Source: an uncultured Clostridium sp. (lineage in GTDB: Bacteria; Cyanobacteriota; Vampirovibrionia; Gastranaerophilales; Gastranaerophilaceae). Taken from it: a DNA stretch of 23,156 bases. The DNA lies in assembly GCA_958449715.1 (NCBI GenBank), contig CAUDIU010000022.1, forward strand, positions 1 to 23,156, in the 5' to 3' direction. The translations under genes and the position numbers were made by a program. How positions within the stretch are numbered: position 1 is the stretch's first letter; every line of letters starts with the position of its first letter. Below, piece after piece: positions 1 through 7,533 of the stretch. The notes below the pieces were generated by a model. The model did not search any database. It was not told the DNA's origin and worked only from the letters and a program-made list of their open reading frames with translations.

Positions 1-705
1 TCAAGAAGCTTTGAGAGTGCCCCCCCCCCGCAAAACATAGATTATTCTAAGGGCTTCACGCTTGCGGAAGTTTTAATAACTTTAGGAATTATTGGAATTG
101 TTGCGGCAATGACAATGCCTACATTAATTCAAAATTACCAAAAGAAAGAAGCTACAATAAGACTAGAACAAGCATATTCAATTATTTCTCAAGCAGTGAA
201 AATGTCCGAACTGGCAAACGGACCAATTGAATATTGGGAAATAAATAAAACTAATAATTCTGGGGATACAACTACAACTAAAAATTTTGTCGAATATTAT
301 ATAAAACCATATATAAAAAATATAAATTCGATACAAATGAAAACATCAGGAATGCCATATGAATATTATTATTACACAAGAGATGGAAAACTTGTAACAG
401 GCGGAGGTCATACTCATTATAGTTTAGCTCTTGTAAATGGTGTATACTTACATTTTAATGCAAGTTATGGAACATCTAACAAAATCGATATAAGAATAGA
501 TACTAATGGCGAAAAAAGACCTAATATTATAGGTAGAGATACATTTTTTGCAACAATATATCCCAAATATGAATTATATGGAACCGGAATGACTAGAACT
601 CAATTATTTAATTTGTGTAAGAAAGATGATTATAATTCACAAAAAAACTGTAGCGGATTAATACAGGCTGACGGTTGGGAAATAAAAAAAGATTATCCTT
701 GGTAA
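1..705 (+). CDS. Type IV pilin-like protein with poly-C leader tract (5' end outside window)
   Basis: Secreted, inner-membrane-anchored pilin or pseudopilin, expected to be cut by a prepilin peptidase and assembled into a pilus. The frame is open from base 1, so the start codon lies upstream of the window; 234 residues are visible. The leader contains PPP encoded by a C10 run (20-29), then YSKG and the mature start FTLAEVLITLGIIG (from about base 55), with Glu5 and a hydrophobic helix followed by MPTLIQNYQ, typical of this pilin style. The C-terminal half has the motif DTNGEKRPNIIGRDTFFATI, shared with the pilin at 11164-11891 and in weaker form with the protein at 21669-23156, and a Cys pair near the end. 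The gene is followed by a hairpin terminator. With C10 the leader and pilin are in one frame. Family assignment is strong; its specific role (major or minor pilin) is unknown. Confidence 0.85.
   Translation, partial: SRSFESAPPPQNIDYSKGFTLAEVLITLGIIGIVAAMTMPTLIQNYQKKEATIRLEQAYSIISQAVKMSELANGPIEYWEINKTNNSGDTTTTKNFVEYYIKPYIKNINSIQMKTSGMPYEYYYYTRDGKLVTGGGHTHYSLALVNGVYLHFNASYGTSNKIDIRIDTNGEKRPNIIGRDTFFATIYPKYELYGTGMTRTQLFNLCKKDDYNSQKNCSGLIQADGWEIKKDYPW
20..29 (+). repeat. C10 homopolymer in pilin leader
   Basis: Ten consecutive C within the coding leader of the pilin, about nine codons before the mature FTLAEV start. A change of one or two bases would shift the whole pilin out of frame. It is one of only two G/C runs of this length seen in the window. 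Confidence 0.9.
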
Positions 706-707
706 AT

Positions 708-736
708 AAAAGCTCTCAAAAACTTGAGAGCTTTTT
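708..736. terminator. Bidirectional hairpin terminator between pilin and pyrG
   Basis: A 12-bp perfect stem (708-719 with 724-735) and an AAAC loop, with A-run on one side and T-run on the other. It lies between two convergent genes and can serve both. Confidence 0.85.
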
Positions 737-740
737 AAAT

Positions 741-2342
741 TTATTTTTTATTTACAACTGCATCTATCATACCTTTAAATAGTGGATGCGGATGTTCTGG
801 TCGAGACTTAAATTCAGGGTGGAACTGACAAGCAACAAACCAATCAAGTTTTGGCAACTCTACAACTTCTGCTAACATTCCATCAGGCGACATTCCTGAA
901 AATACTAATCCTGCATCTGCAATTTGTTGTAAATATTCATTATTTACTTCATATCTATGTCTATGACGCTCTGAAATCTTTTCTTTTCCGTATGCTTTTT
1001 GAGCTTTTGAGCCTTTTTTCAAAATACAATCATATGCACCTAATCTCATTGTACCACCATAGCCATGGACATTTTTTTGTTCCAACATTAAATCTATTAC
1101 TGGGTTTTGAGCATTTTCATCAAATTCTTTTGAATTTGCACCTTTAATACCTACAACATTTCTAGCATATTCTATTACAGCACATTGCATACCTAGACAT
1201 AGACCTAAGAATGGTACATTATGTTCTCTTGCGTATCGAATTACATTTAATTTCCCTTCGATACCTCTAACACCAAAGCCCCCAGGTACAACTACAGCTT
1301 GAACATCTTTCATTAATTCTTTACAATCAGCATAATCTATACATTCTTCTGAATTTATCCATTTTATTTCTACTTTCACATCATCTGCATAACCAGCATG
1401 TTTTAAAGATTCTACAACAGAAATATAAGCATCTGATAATTTTGTATATTTCCCTGCAATTGCAACTTTAACTGTACCATGTGGATTTTTAATATTTTCA
1501 ACAAGTTTTTCCCAACTTGATAAATCAGCTTTTCTATCTTCTATTCTTAACATATCAAGAATAACACCGGCCATATTTTGCTGTTCTAATGCAAGTGGTA
1601 CTTCATAAATACTTTTCATATCACGACACTCTATTACAGCCTCTTTTGGTACTGAACAGAATAGAGCCAATTTTTCTTTTTCTGTTTTAGGAATAGGTTT
1701 TGTAGTACGACATACCAATATTTCAGGTTGAATACCATAACTTCTCAATACTTGAACACTGTGCTGAGATGGTTTTGTCTTTAATTCTCCTGATGTTGGC
1801 AAGTATGGAAGTAATGTTGTATGAACTGAAACAGCATTTCCTATACCTACTTCAGTTTTGAACTGCCTAATAGCCTCAATAAAAGGTAAACTTTCAATAT
1901 CACCAATTGTTCCACCAATTTCAATCAATTGAAAATCAGGTTTAAATTGTTTTGTAGCACCTAAAATTCTTGACTTAATTTCATTCGTAATATGAGGAAT
2001 TACTTGTACTGTTGCACCTAAATAATCACCACGACGTTCTTTTTCTATAACAGTTTGATATACACTGCCAGATGTTACATTGTTGAATTTTCCTAAAGAT
2101 GTATCAGTAAACCTTTCATAATGGCCTAAATCCAAATCTGTTTCAGCACCATCATCTGTCACAAAAACTTCACCATGCTGATAAGGATTCATTGTTCCTG
2201 GGTCTACATTTATATAAGGGTCAAATTTTTGGTTAATTACTGAAAAACCTCTTGCCCTTAGTAAGCGACCTAAAGAAGCTGCAATAATACCTTTTCCTAA
2301 TGAACTTACAACTCCGCCTGTTATAAAAATATACTTAGTCAT
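741..2342 (-). CDS. pyrG: CTP synthase
   Basis: Makes CTP from UTP, ATP and glutamine in the cytosol; last step of de novo CTP synthesis. The 533-residue protein has the usual family length. The N-terminal synthase domain opens with the P-loop-like GGVVSSLGKG (residues 9-18); the C-terminal class I glutaminase domain (from about 290) has the nucleophile Cys382 in GLCLGMQCA and His508/Glu510 in QFHPEF. I chose the ATG at 2342 because GAGGTGG lies just upstream and MTKYIFITGG is the normal N-terminus; a TTG four codons earlier overlaps this ribosome binding site. It is downstream of gatC on the same strand but a hairpin separates them, so it is probably transcribed independently. Nothing unusual in the sequence. 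Confidence 0.97.
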   Translation of the reverse strand: MTKYIFITGGVVSSLGKGIIAASLGRLLRARGFSVINQKFDPYINVDPGTMNPYQHGEVFVTDDGAETDLDLGHYERFTDTSLGKFNNVTSGSVYQTVIEKERRGDYLGATVQVIPHITNEIKSRILGATKQFKPDFQLIEIGGTIGDIESLPFIEAIRQFKTEVGIGNAVSVHTTLLPYLPTSGELKTKPSQHSVQVLRSYGIQPEILVCRTTKPIPKTEKEKLALFCSVPKEAVIECRDMKSIYEVPLALEQQNMAGVILDMLRIEDRKADLSSWEKLVENIKNPHGTVKVAIAGKYTKLSDAYISVVESLKHAGYADDVKVEIKWINSEECIDYADCKELMKDVQAVVVPGGFGVRGIEGKLNVIRYAREHNVPFLGLCLGMQCAVIEYARNVVGIKGANSKEFDENAQNPVIDLMLEQKNVHGYGGTMRLGAYDCILKKGSKAQKAYGKEKISERHRHRYEVNNEYLQQIADAGLVFSGMSPDGMLAEVVELPKLDWFVACQFHPEFKSRPEHPHPLFKGMIDAVVNKK

Positions 2343-2434
2343 TTTCCACCTCAAAATTTAAAAATAATACTTATGAGAAACTAAAAATTAAATTTCTCTT
2401 TTACCACTTAACCCCAATATAAAATATTAATATT

Positions 2435-2467
2435 AAAATCTACATAGATTTATTCTATGTAGATTTT
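2435..2467 (-). terminator. Hairpin terminator after gatC
   Basis: A 14-bp perfect stem (2435-2448 with 454-467 of the same kilobase) and 5-nt loop directly downstream of gatC. On the minus strand the T-run is short (four T partly in the stem, then AT-rich), so termination may be partial. Confidence 0.65.
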
Positions 2468-2474
2468 AATAAAA

Positions 2475-2756
2475 CTAATTAATTTTTGGAACTTTAAAAA
2501 ATCCGTTTTCTTCTTCAGGAGCATTAGCCATCAAATCTTCCTTACTAATTTCCTGAACTACTTTGTCTTCTCTCATTACATTACAAAAATCTATAACTTG
2601 TGTCATAGGTTTAACGTTAGATGTATCAACTTCATTCATTTGATCAACATATTTTAAAACATCACCTAACTGTTTTGTATATAATTCTTTTTCTTCTTCT
2701 GTTAATTCTAATCTTGCAAGTTTTGCAACGTGTTCTACATCTTTTATCGTAATCAT
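2475..2756 (-). CDS. gatC: Asp-tRNA(Asn)/Glu-tRNA(Gln) amidotransferase subunit C
   Basis: Small subunit of the GatCAB complex, which converts misacylated Glu-tRNA(Gln) or Asp-tRNA(Asn) to the correct amide in organisms lacking one of the direct synthetases. At 93 residues it has the family length and shows the typical start (MITIKDVEHVAKLARLEL) and the central NEVDTSNVKPMTQV segment that wraps GatA. GGAG precedes the ATG by a normal distance. gatA and gatB are not in this window, so the gene is split from its partners here. It diverges from the sigma factor gene at 2881. Confidence 0.93.
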   Translation of the reverse strand: MITIKDVEHVAKLARLELTEEEKELYTKQLGDVLKYVDQMNEVDTSNVKPMTQVIDFCNVMREDKVVQEISKEDLMANAPEEENGFFKVPKIN

Positions 2757-2775
2757 AATTCTACTCCATTATTTT

Positions 2776-2805
2776 ATTATGGTAACACAAAAATTTTTCA
2801 TGCAA
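2776..2805 (-). promoter_or_regulatory. Probable gatC promoter
   Basis: On the minus strand TTGCAT, an 18-nt spacer and CATAAT, about 20 nt upstream of the gatC start codon. Moderate match to the housekeeping consensus. Confidence 0.5.
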
Positions 2806-2849
2806 AAAATTATTACATAAATTTAATGATTTCTAAAATAAAAAAGTTA

Positions 2850-2858
2850 TGTTATAAT
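2850..2858 (+). promoter_or_regulatory. Extended -10 promoter of the sigma factor/pilD operon
   Basis: TGTTATAAT, an extended -10 with a perfect TATAAT, about 22 nt before the proposed TTG start. No good -35 box is seen at 16-18 nt, which is common for extended -10 promoters. Confidence 0.6.
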
Positions 2859-2880
2859 ACTAATAATATTGGAGATAATT

Positions 2881-3669
2881 TTGTTGGAGAATAAAGAAAA
2901 AAAAGTTGAAGACCTAGATGAGCAAATTCTCATTTACAAAGAATGTAAAGATGAGAAGAAAAAGCGCATGCTCCATATTAATATTGTCGAAAACGGTATG
3001 TATCTTGTAAAAAAAATCGCAGGAAATATTTCAGCTCAATCAGGCATTTCAAATGAAGATTTGGTACAAGTTGGATCTATCGGACTGATTAAAGCTATTG
3101 AATTTTTTAAACCTGATAAAAATACAAGATTTAAAACTTATGCATCCTATTTTATAAGAGGAGAAATAAAACATTACCTTAGGGATAAAGCTTCAATAAT
3201 TAAAGCTCCAAGAGAATTGCAAGAATTAGTATTTAAAATAAGTACAGCCGTAAAACAACTAAAAGAAGATGGCTTTGAAGATCCGACAGAAGAACAAATT
3301 GCAGAAACTGTTGGCGTTTCTGTAAAGAAAATACACGAAGTAATGGAACTTGAACTTTGTAAAAGTACATTATCTTTGGATCAAGCAATATCATCAGTAG
3401 ATGATGATGATTTAACTCTTATTGACAAAATTCCATCAGGCGACTATCAAGAATTTATGAATTCATACGAAAACAAACTGATGTTAGCTGCAGCCATAAA
3501 AAAATTACCAAAAGATTTACAAGAAATAGTAGAAATGAGTTACTATCAAGACTTAAATCAAAGAGAAATTTCTGAAAAGATAAATATTTCTCAAATGCAA
3601 GTATCAAGAAGATTAAAAAAAGCTTTAAGTAAAATGTACGAAATAATCAAATCAAAAGACGATAATTAA
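2881..3669 (+). CDS. Alternative sigma-70 family RNA polymerase sigma factor
   Basis: Directs RNA polymerase to a subset of promoters. The 262-residue protein lacks region 1.1 and resembles the SigB/SigF/FliA group: region 2 (ISNEDLVQVGSIGLIKAIEF, then RFKTYASYFIRGEIKHYLRD), a central region 3 with PTEEQIAETVGVS, and region 4 with a helix-turn-helix (LNQREISEKINISQMQVSRR). The start is a TTG: GGAG at 2871-2874 stands 6 nt before TTG 2881, and no ATG is available upstream in frame. A second TTG follows at 2884. It is 17 nt upstream of pilD and shares its promoter, so it may control surface or pilus genes; that link is inference. No anti-sigma gene is adjacent. Confidence 0.9.
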   Translation: MLENKEKKVEDLDEQILIYKECKDEKKKRMLHINIVENGMYLVKKIAGNISAQSGISNEDLVQVGSIGLIKAIEFFKPDKNTRFKTYASYFIRGEIKHYLRDKASIIKAPRELQELVFKISTAVKQLKEDGFEDPTEEQIAETVGVSVKKIHEVMELELCKSTLSLDQAISSVDDDDLTLIDKIPSGDYQEFMNSYENKLMLAAAIKKLPKDLQEIVEMSYYQDLNQREISEKINISQMQVSRRLKKALSKMYEIIKSKDDN

Positions 3670-3686
3670 ATCAAGGAGACATAAAA

Positions 3687-4682
3687 ATGGGAGCATTAAT
3701 TGCAATTTTAGCACTGGTATTTGTAACAGGGCTATGCATTGGAAGTTTTTTAAACGTAGTAATTTTAAGGACATTAAGTGAAGAATCAATAGTATTTCCT
3801 GCTTCAAAGTGTCCAAAATGTCAAACACCATTAAAATGGTGGCACAATATTCCTGTTCTTTCTTACATTTTTTTAAGAGGTAAATGTGCTTTTTGTAAAG
3901 AACATATAAGCATTCAATATCCTATTATTGAATTATTAACAGGTATAATATTTACATTATTATTTATGAAATTCGGTGTAAGCGTTGATACACTATTTGC
4001 ATGGGTAGTTTCAGCAATACTAATCGTTATAGCTGGAACTGATATTAAAGAAAAAGTTGTATATGATATACATACATATACCCTTATTGGTATTGGATTG
4101 ATATACGCTATAGTCGTAACAGGACTTTCTTTATACCAATTACATGCTGCAGGCACTCCTATCGAATTTACAAAATACTTAATTCTTAATAACCCAATAT
4201 CAAGCTCACTTTTAGGAATGATTGCAGGAGCATTAATTCTTGAAATATGTGCAAGAGCCGGATATTTATTTGCTGGAACACGAGCATTTGGAGAAGGCGA
4301 TACATTTATCGCAGCTGGTCTTGGAGCTCTTTTTGGATGGAAAACATTACTTATAGTACTAGCGTTATCTGTAATCATTCAAGTAATAATATTTTTACCA
4401 ATCTTTATAAGAGGACTTGTTAAAAATAAAGAGTGGAAAACATTAATTTCATTCACCATATTTGCATTATTCGCGATCACTTTTTATGCATTACAATATT
4501 TTAGAATAATTACAGTTGATAATGCTATTTTATATATCATTCTTGCAATAATACTAATACTATTAGGCATTGTATCTTGTGTATTAATATTCAAAGGACT
4601 AAGAGAACACCCAGAAAATAGAACATATATGCCATTTGGCCCAGCAATGGTAGCAGCTGCATTTATTGCATTAATTTTATAA
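3687..4682 (+). CDS. pilD: Prepilin leader peptidase / N-methyltransferase (A24 family)
   Basis: Inner-membrane aspartic protease that cuts prepilin leaders before Phe and usually methylates the new N-terminus. The 331-residue protein has the N-terminal GSFLNVVILR segment, two zinc-finger-like Cys pairs (C42/C45 and C67/C70) in the cytoplasmic loop, and many membrane helices. The catalytic Asp are D119 (TDIKEKVVYD) and D205 in GEGD. Length is somewhat above the usual 250-290 because of extra C-terminal helices. AAGGAG precedes the ATG. It lies in an operon with the alternative sigma factor and is the obvious processing enzyme for the pilins at 1-705, 11164-11891 and probably 21669-23156. Very confident on family. 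Confidence 0.95.
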   Translation: MGALIAILALVFVTGLCIGSFLNVVILRTLSEESIVFPASKCPKCQTPLKWWHNIPVLSYIFLRGKCAFCKEHISIQYPIIELLTGIIFTLLFMKFGVSVDTLFAWVVSAILIVIAGTDIKEKVVYDIHTYTLIGIGLIYAIVVTGLSLYQLHAAGTPIEFTKYLILNNPISSSLLGMIAGALILEICARAGYLFAGTRAFGEGDTFIAAGLGALFGWKTLLIVLALSVIIQVIIFLPIFIRGLVKNKEWKTLISFTIFALFAITFYALQYFRIITVDNAILYIILAIILILLGIVSCVLIFKGLREHPENRTYMPFGPAMVAAAFIALIL

Positions 4683-4702
4683 AAACATATTTTATATCAC
4701 AT

Positions 4703-4738
4703 AAAAAACTCACTAATTTTATCATTAGTGAGTTTTTT
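4703..4738. terminator. Bidirectional hairpin terminator between pilD and ruvA
   Basis: A 15-bp perfect stem (4703-4717 with 4724-4738) and a 6-nt loop, A-run on the left and T-run on the right. It sits between convergent pilD and ruvA and can end both transcripts. Confidence 0.9.
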
Positions 4739-4751
4739 ATTTTTTAATTAA

Positions 4752-5369
4752 TTATATTGAAAGAATTTTTAATGCTTCTTTTAAAATTTCTTCAGCTGAG
4801 GCTTTGTCATTTAGGATTGCAACAGCTTTAGAAATTGCATCTTGAATTTCTGCACGTTCATAACCCAGTGAAACAAGTACCATTTGAGCATCTTCAACAG
4901 CTTGATTATCAACTTTTGCAGGAGTAATAGACGTAATTTTTATAGGTTCTTTAGTTTGATAATTCATTAACTTATCTTTTAATTCCAAAATAATCTTTTG
5001 CGCTAATTTAGGACCTACCCCTTTTGCTCTTGTAATTTCTTTATAATTTCCATCAATCACAAAACCAATAAGCTCTGATGATTCAAATTCATCTAAAAGA
5101 GTAAGAGCCATTTTAGATCCAACTCCTGATACAGAAGTTAAAATATTAAATATATCTCTGTCCTCTTTATGTAAAAAACCGCATAGACTCATTTTATCTT
5201 CTCTATGCAAAAGCACAGTATAAATTTTAATATCTCCATCAGGAATTTCATTAAAATCACGTTTAGTAATTTCTAAAAGATAGCCAATACCTGAAGTTTC
5301 GACAGTAACAAAAGTTCCTTTAGTTGAATTTGTTTTTCCTGCAACAATTCCTTTTATATAATCGTACAT
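4752..5369 (-). CDS. ruvA: Holliday junction branch migration protein RuvA
   Basis: DNA-binding subunit of the RuvAB branch-migration motor, which forms a tetramer on four-way junctions. The 205-residue protein shows the N-terminal OB fold (MYDYIKGIVAG), two helix-hairpin-helix motifs (SVSGVGSKMA and AKGVGPKLA, about residues 79-122) and a C-terminal domain III (LVSLGYERAEIQDAI) that contacts RuvB. Its ATG overlaps the dnaA TAA stop by one base, so it is translationally coupled as the last gene of the ppiC-dnaA-ruvA operon. ruvB and ruvC are not present here. Confidence 0.96.
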   Translation of the reverse strand: MYDYIKGIVAGKTNSTKGTFVTVETSGIGYLLEITKRDFNEIPDGDIKIYTVLLHREDKMSLCGFLHKEDRDIFNILTSVSGVGSKMALTLLDEFESSELIGFVIDGNYKEITRAKGVGPKLAQKIILELKDKLMNYQTKEPIKITSITPAKVDNQAVEDAQMVLVSLGYERAEIQDAISKAVAILNDKASAEEILKEALKILSI

Positions 5370-6766
5370 TAATTTTCCCTCAAAGTTCTTCTAATCACTG
5401 CGATATCTTGATCAAGATCTTTATTAGTTTTTAAATCATCTCTTATTTTTTCATATGAATAAAGCATAGTCGTATGTTTCTTTTTGAAAAACTCTGCTAT
5501 ACTTTCAAAACTTTTTTGAGTAATTTCACGTGCCATATAAACTGCAACATGACGAGCTGATGATACTCTTTGATTTCTTGCTGAGCTTAAAAAATCACTC
5601 AATGATACGCCATAATATTCACCTACAGCACGAGCAACTTTTTCAATTGTAATTTCTTGTTTCATACTCTCACAATTTAAAACTTTTTTAGCAAATTCAA
5701 GAGTTAAATCAGTCTTTTCAATATCAGCATAAGCACTCACCTTATTAAAAGCACCTTCTAACTCTCTGACGTTATTAACGAAATTTTTGGCAATATATTC
5801 AAACACATCAAAATCAGCTTTTACATTAGCTTGATCAGCCAAATTTTTCAAAATTGCGACACGCGTCTCAAAATCAGGGGGAGTAATATCAACCATAAGC
5901 CCCATTTCAAAACGTGTTCTCAATCTGTCAGGGAGTGTCGGAATATCTCTTGGTAGTCTGTCAGATGTGATTACAATTTGCTTATTTTTGTTATGCAAAC
6001 TGTCAAATGTATGGAAAATTTCTTCCATAGTGTATGTTTTGCTTTCCAAAAATTGAATATCATCAATCAAAAGCACATCAACATTTCTATACTTTTGACG
6101 AAATTTATCCATACGGCTGTTTCTATCATTTCCGCCGCATTGAATATTTTTGATTAATTCATTTACATATTCTTCTGTTTTAATATATTTAACCCTTAAT
6201 TTTGGTTTATTGAATATAATGTAATGTCCAATTGCTTGCATTAGGTGAGTTTTACCTAAACCTGATGCACCGTAAATAAATAAAGGATTATATTTTTTTG
6301 CAGGATTTTGAGCAACAGTAAAAGCTGCTGCATGAGCAAATCTGCTATTTTCTCCAACAACAAAATTTGAAAATTTGTATTTTAAATTAAGATTAGCAGA
6401 AGATTGCATTTGAGCCAAATTATCAATAATCTTGCTTTCTTCTGTTTCAGGCAAAGCTCTTTTAGCTTTTTGTAATTCTTTTTTCTTTTCTTTTTGATAT
6501 TTATCAGCTAATTCTGCATCAAAAGTAATTTGGTATGCAACTTCTTTACCAATAACCTTTTTTAATGCTTCTAAAATCTGGCTATCATAATTAGCCTTAA
6601 TAACTTGAGGTGCAAGAGAATGAACTGTAGCAAGGAAAAATATATCCCCGTCAAAATTTGCAGGTTCTAAAGCATCCATCCACATTTGAAACGCAGGGGC
6701 AGGTACGTTTTCTTTTAAGTTATTTTTTACTTCACTCCAAAGATTTTTTACTTCCAAAATATCCAT
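5369..6766 (-). CDS. dnaA: Chromosomal replication initiator DnaA
   Basis: AAA+ ATPase that binds DnaA boxes and opens the replication origin. In the 465-residue protein, domain I is about 1-83, a short linker follows, the AAA+ domain carries Walker A GASGLGKT (166-173), Walker B VLLIDD (231-236) and the RLRTRF arginine box (281-286), and DNA-binding domain IV spans about 371-465. The domain IV signature RHVAVYMAREIT is intact, but the usual recognition loop FGGRDHTTVLHA reads FFKKKHTTMLYS (426-437): one residue shorter and lacking the GGRD residues. It lies 12 nt after the RNA methyltransferase gene and overlaps ruvA by one base. No dnaN, DnaA-box cluster or origin is seen nearby, so this is not the classical dnaA-oriC arrangement. 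Identity is certain. Confidence 0.97.
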   Translation of the reverse strand: MDILEVKNLWSEVKNNLKENVPAPAFQMWMDALEPANFDGDIFFLATVHSLAPQVIKANYDSQILEALKKVIGKEVAYQITFDAELADKYQKEKKKELQKAKRALPETEESKIIDNLAQMQSSANLNLKYKFSNFVVGENSRFAHAAAFTVAQNPAKKYNPLFIYGASGLGKTHLMQAIGHYIIFNKPKLRVKYIKTEEYVNELIKNIQCGGNDRNSRMDKFRQKYRNVDVLLIDDIQFLESKTYTMEEIFHTFDSLHNKNKQIVITSDRLPRDIPTLPDRLRTRFEMGLMVDITPPDFETRVAILKNLADQANVKADFDVFEYIAKNFVNNVRELEGAFNKVSAYADIEKTDLTLEFAKKVLNCESMKQEITIEKVARAVGEYYGVSLSDFLSSARNQRVSSARHVAVYMAREITQKSFESIAEFFKKKHTTMLYSYEKIRDDLKTNKDLDQDIAVIRRTLREN

Positions 6767-6778
6767 ATAATAATTTTA

Positions 6779-7531
6779 CTATAAAAATAATTTGTACAAC
6801 ACAACAGCACAAGAAACTGACAAATTTAAAGATTCAACATTCGATGCCATTTCAATTTTTACCTCTTTTGTTGAAAAATCAATCAATTCTTGAGACAATC
6901 CGTCAGCTTCTGATCCAAACATTACAAGCATTGGCTCATTTATTTTAATATTTTTCAAATATTCTGTTGCTCGAGGCAAAGTCGCAACACGTTCAAATTT
7001 TTCAAATAAATTTTTTAATTCAGAAAATTCATTGATGTACACAACAGGAATTTTCCAAAGATTACCAACTGATGAGCGAACACATTTAGGGTTATATAAA
7101 TCAGTACATTCACTTCCATATAAAACAACTGCATCTGCTCCAAAAGCAGTTGAAGTCCTTAAAATTGTACCTAAATTTCCTAAATCTTTTATATTTTCCA
7201 AAAGAACAACTTTTTTTGCATTTTTCAAATCTTTAGGTGAATAAATTTTCTTGAAAGCTACACCAACAGCATCAGGAGCACTATCTGTTGTTGATATTTT
7301 CTTTAATACTGGCTCTGTTGTAATAATAATTTTTTCTCCAAGATATTTATACAATTCAGCTTTTTCTTTTAAGACAAAAACATATTCAATATCAACACCT
7401 GCTTGATATGCTTCTTCTATACATTTCATACCTTCAAGTAGGAATTTATTTTCTTTATCTCGATATTTTTTTTGCTGTAATTTAACGGTTTGTTTTACCA
7501 AATCATTATTAACACTTGTAATTTCCTGCAT
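6779..7531 (-). CDS. TrmH/SpoU-family RNA 2'-O-ribose methyltransferase
   Basis: SAM-dependent methyltransferase acting on rRNA or tRNA ribose. The 250-residue protein has an N-terminal substrate-binding domain (KFLLEGMKCIEEAY) and a C-terminal trefoil-knot SPOUT domain with the three SpoU motifs: ENIKDLGNLGTILRT (about 113-127), MFGSEADGLSQEL (about 204-216) and MASNVESLNLSVSCAV (about 229-244). The exact target cannot be read from sequence; RlmB- and TrmH-like enzymes are equally possible. It starts 2 nt after the aminopeptidase stop and ends 12 nt before dnaA, hence the same operon. Confidence 0.88.
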   Translation of the reverse strand: MQEITSVNNDLVKQTVKLQQKKYRDKENKFLLEGMKCIEEAYQAGVDIEYVFVLKEKAELYKYLGEKIIITTEPVLKKISTTDSAPDAVGVAFKKIYSPKDLKNAKKVVLLENIKDLGNLGTILRTSTAFGADAVVLYGSECTDLYNPKCVRSSVGNLWKIPVVYINEFSELKNLFEKFERVATLPRATEYLKNIKINEPMLVMFGSEADGLSQELIDFSTKEVKIEMASNVESLNLSVSCAVVLYKLFL

Positions 7532-7533
7532 TG

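Noticed and set aside
851..1147. A 98-codon plus-strand frame inside pyrG
   Set aside because: Antisense shadow of CTP synthase with no start signal.
2342..2354. Upstream TTG start for pyrG adding MRWK
   Set aside because: It overlaps the GAGGTGG ribosome binding site, and the family begins at MTKYIF.
3914..4378. A 154-codon minus-strand frame inside pilD
   Set aside because: Antisense to the well-supported prepilin peptidase, without ribosome binding site or recognisable family.
5369..6766. Replication origin next to dnaA
   Set aside because: The dnaA gene has only 1 and 12 bp to its neighbours and no TTATCCACA-like cluster was seen in the flanks.
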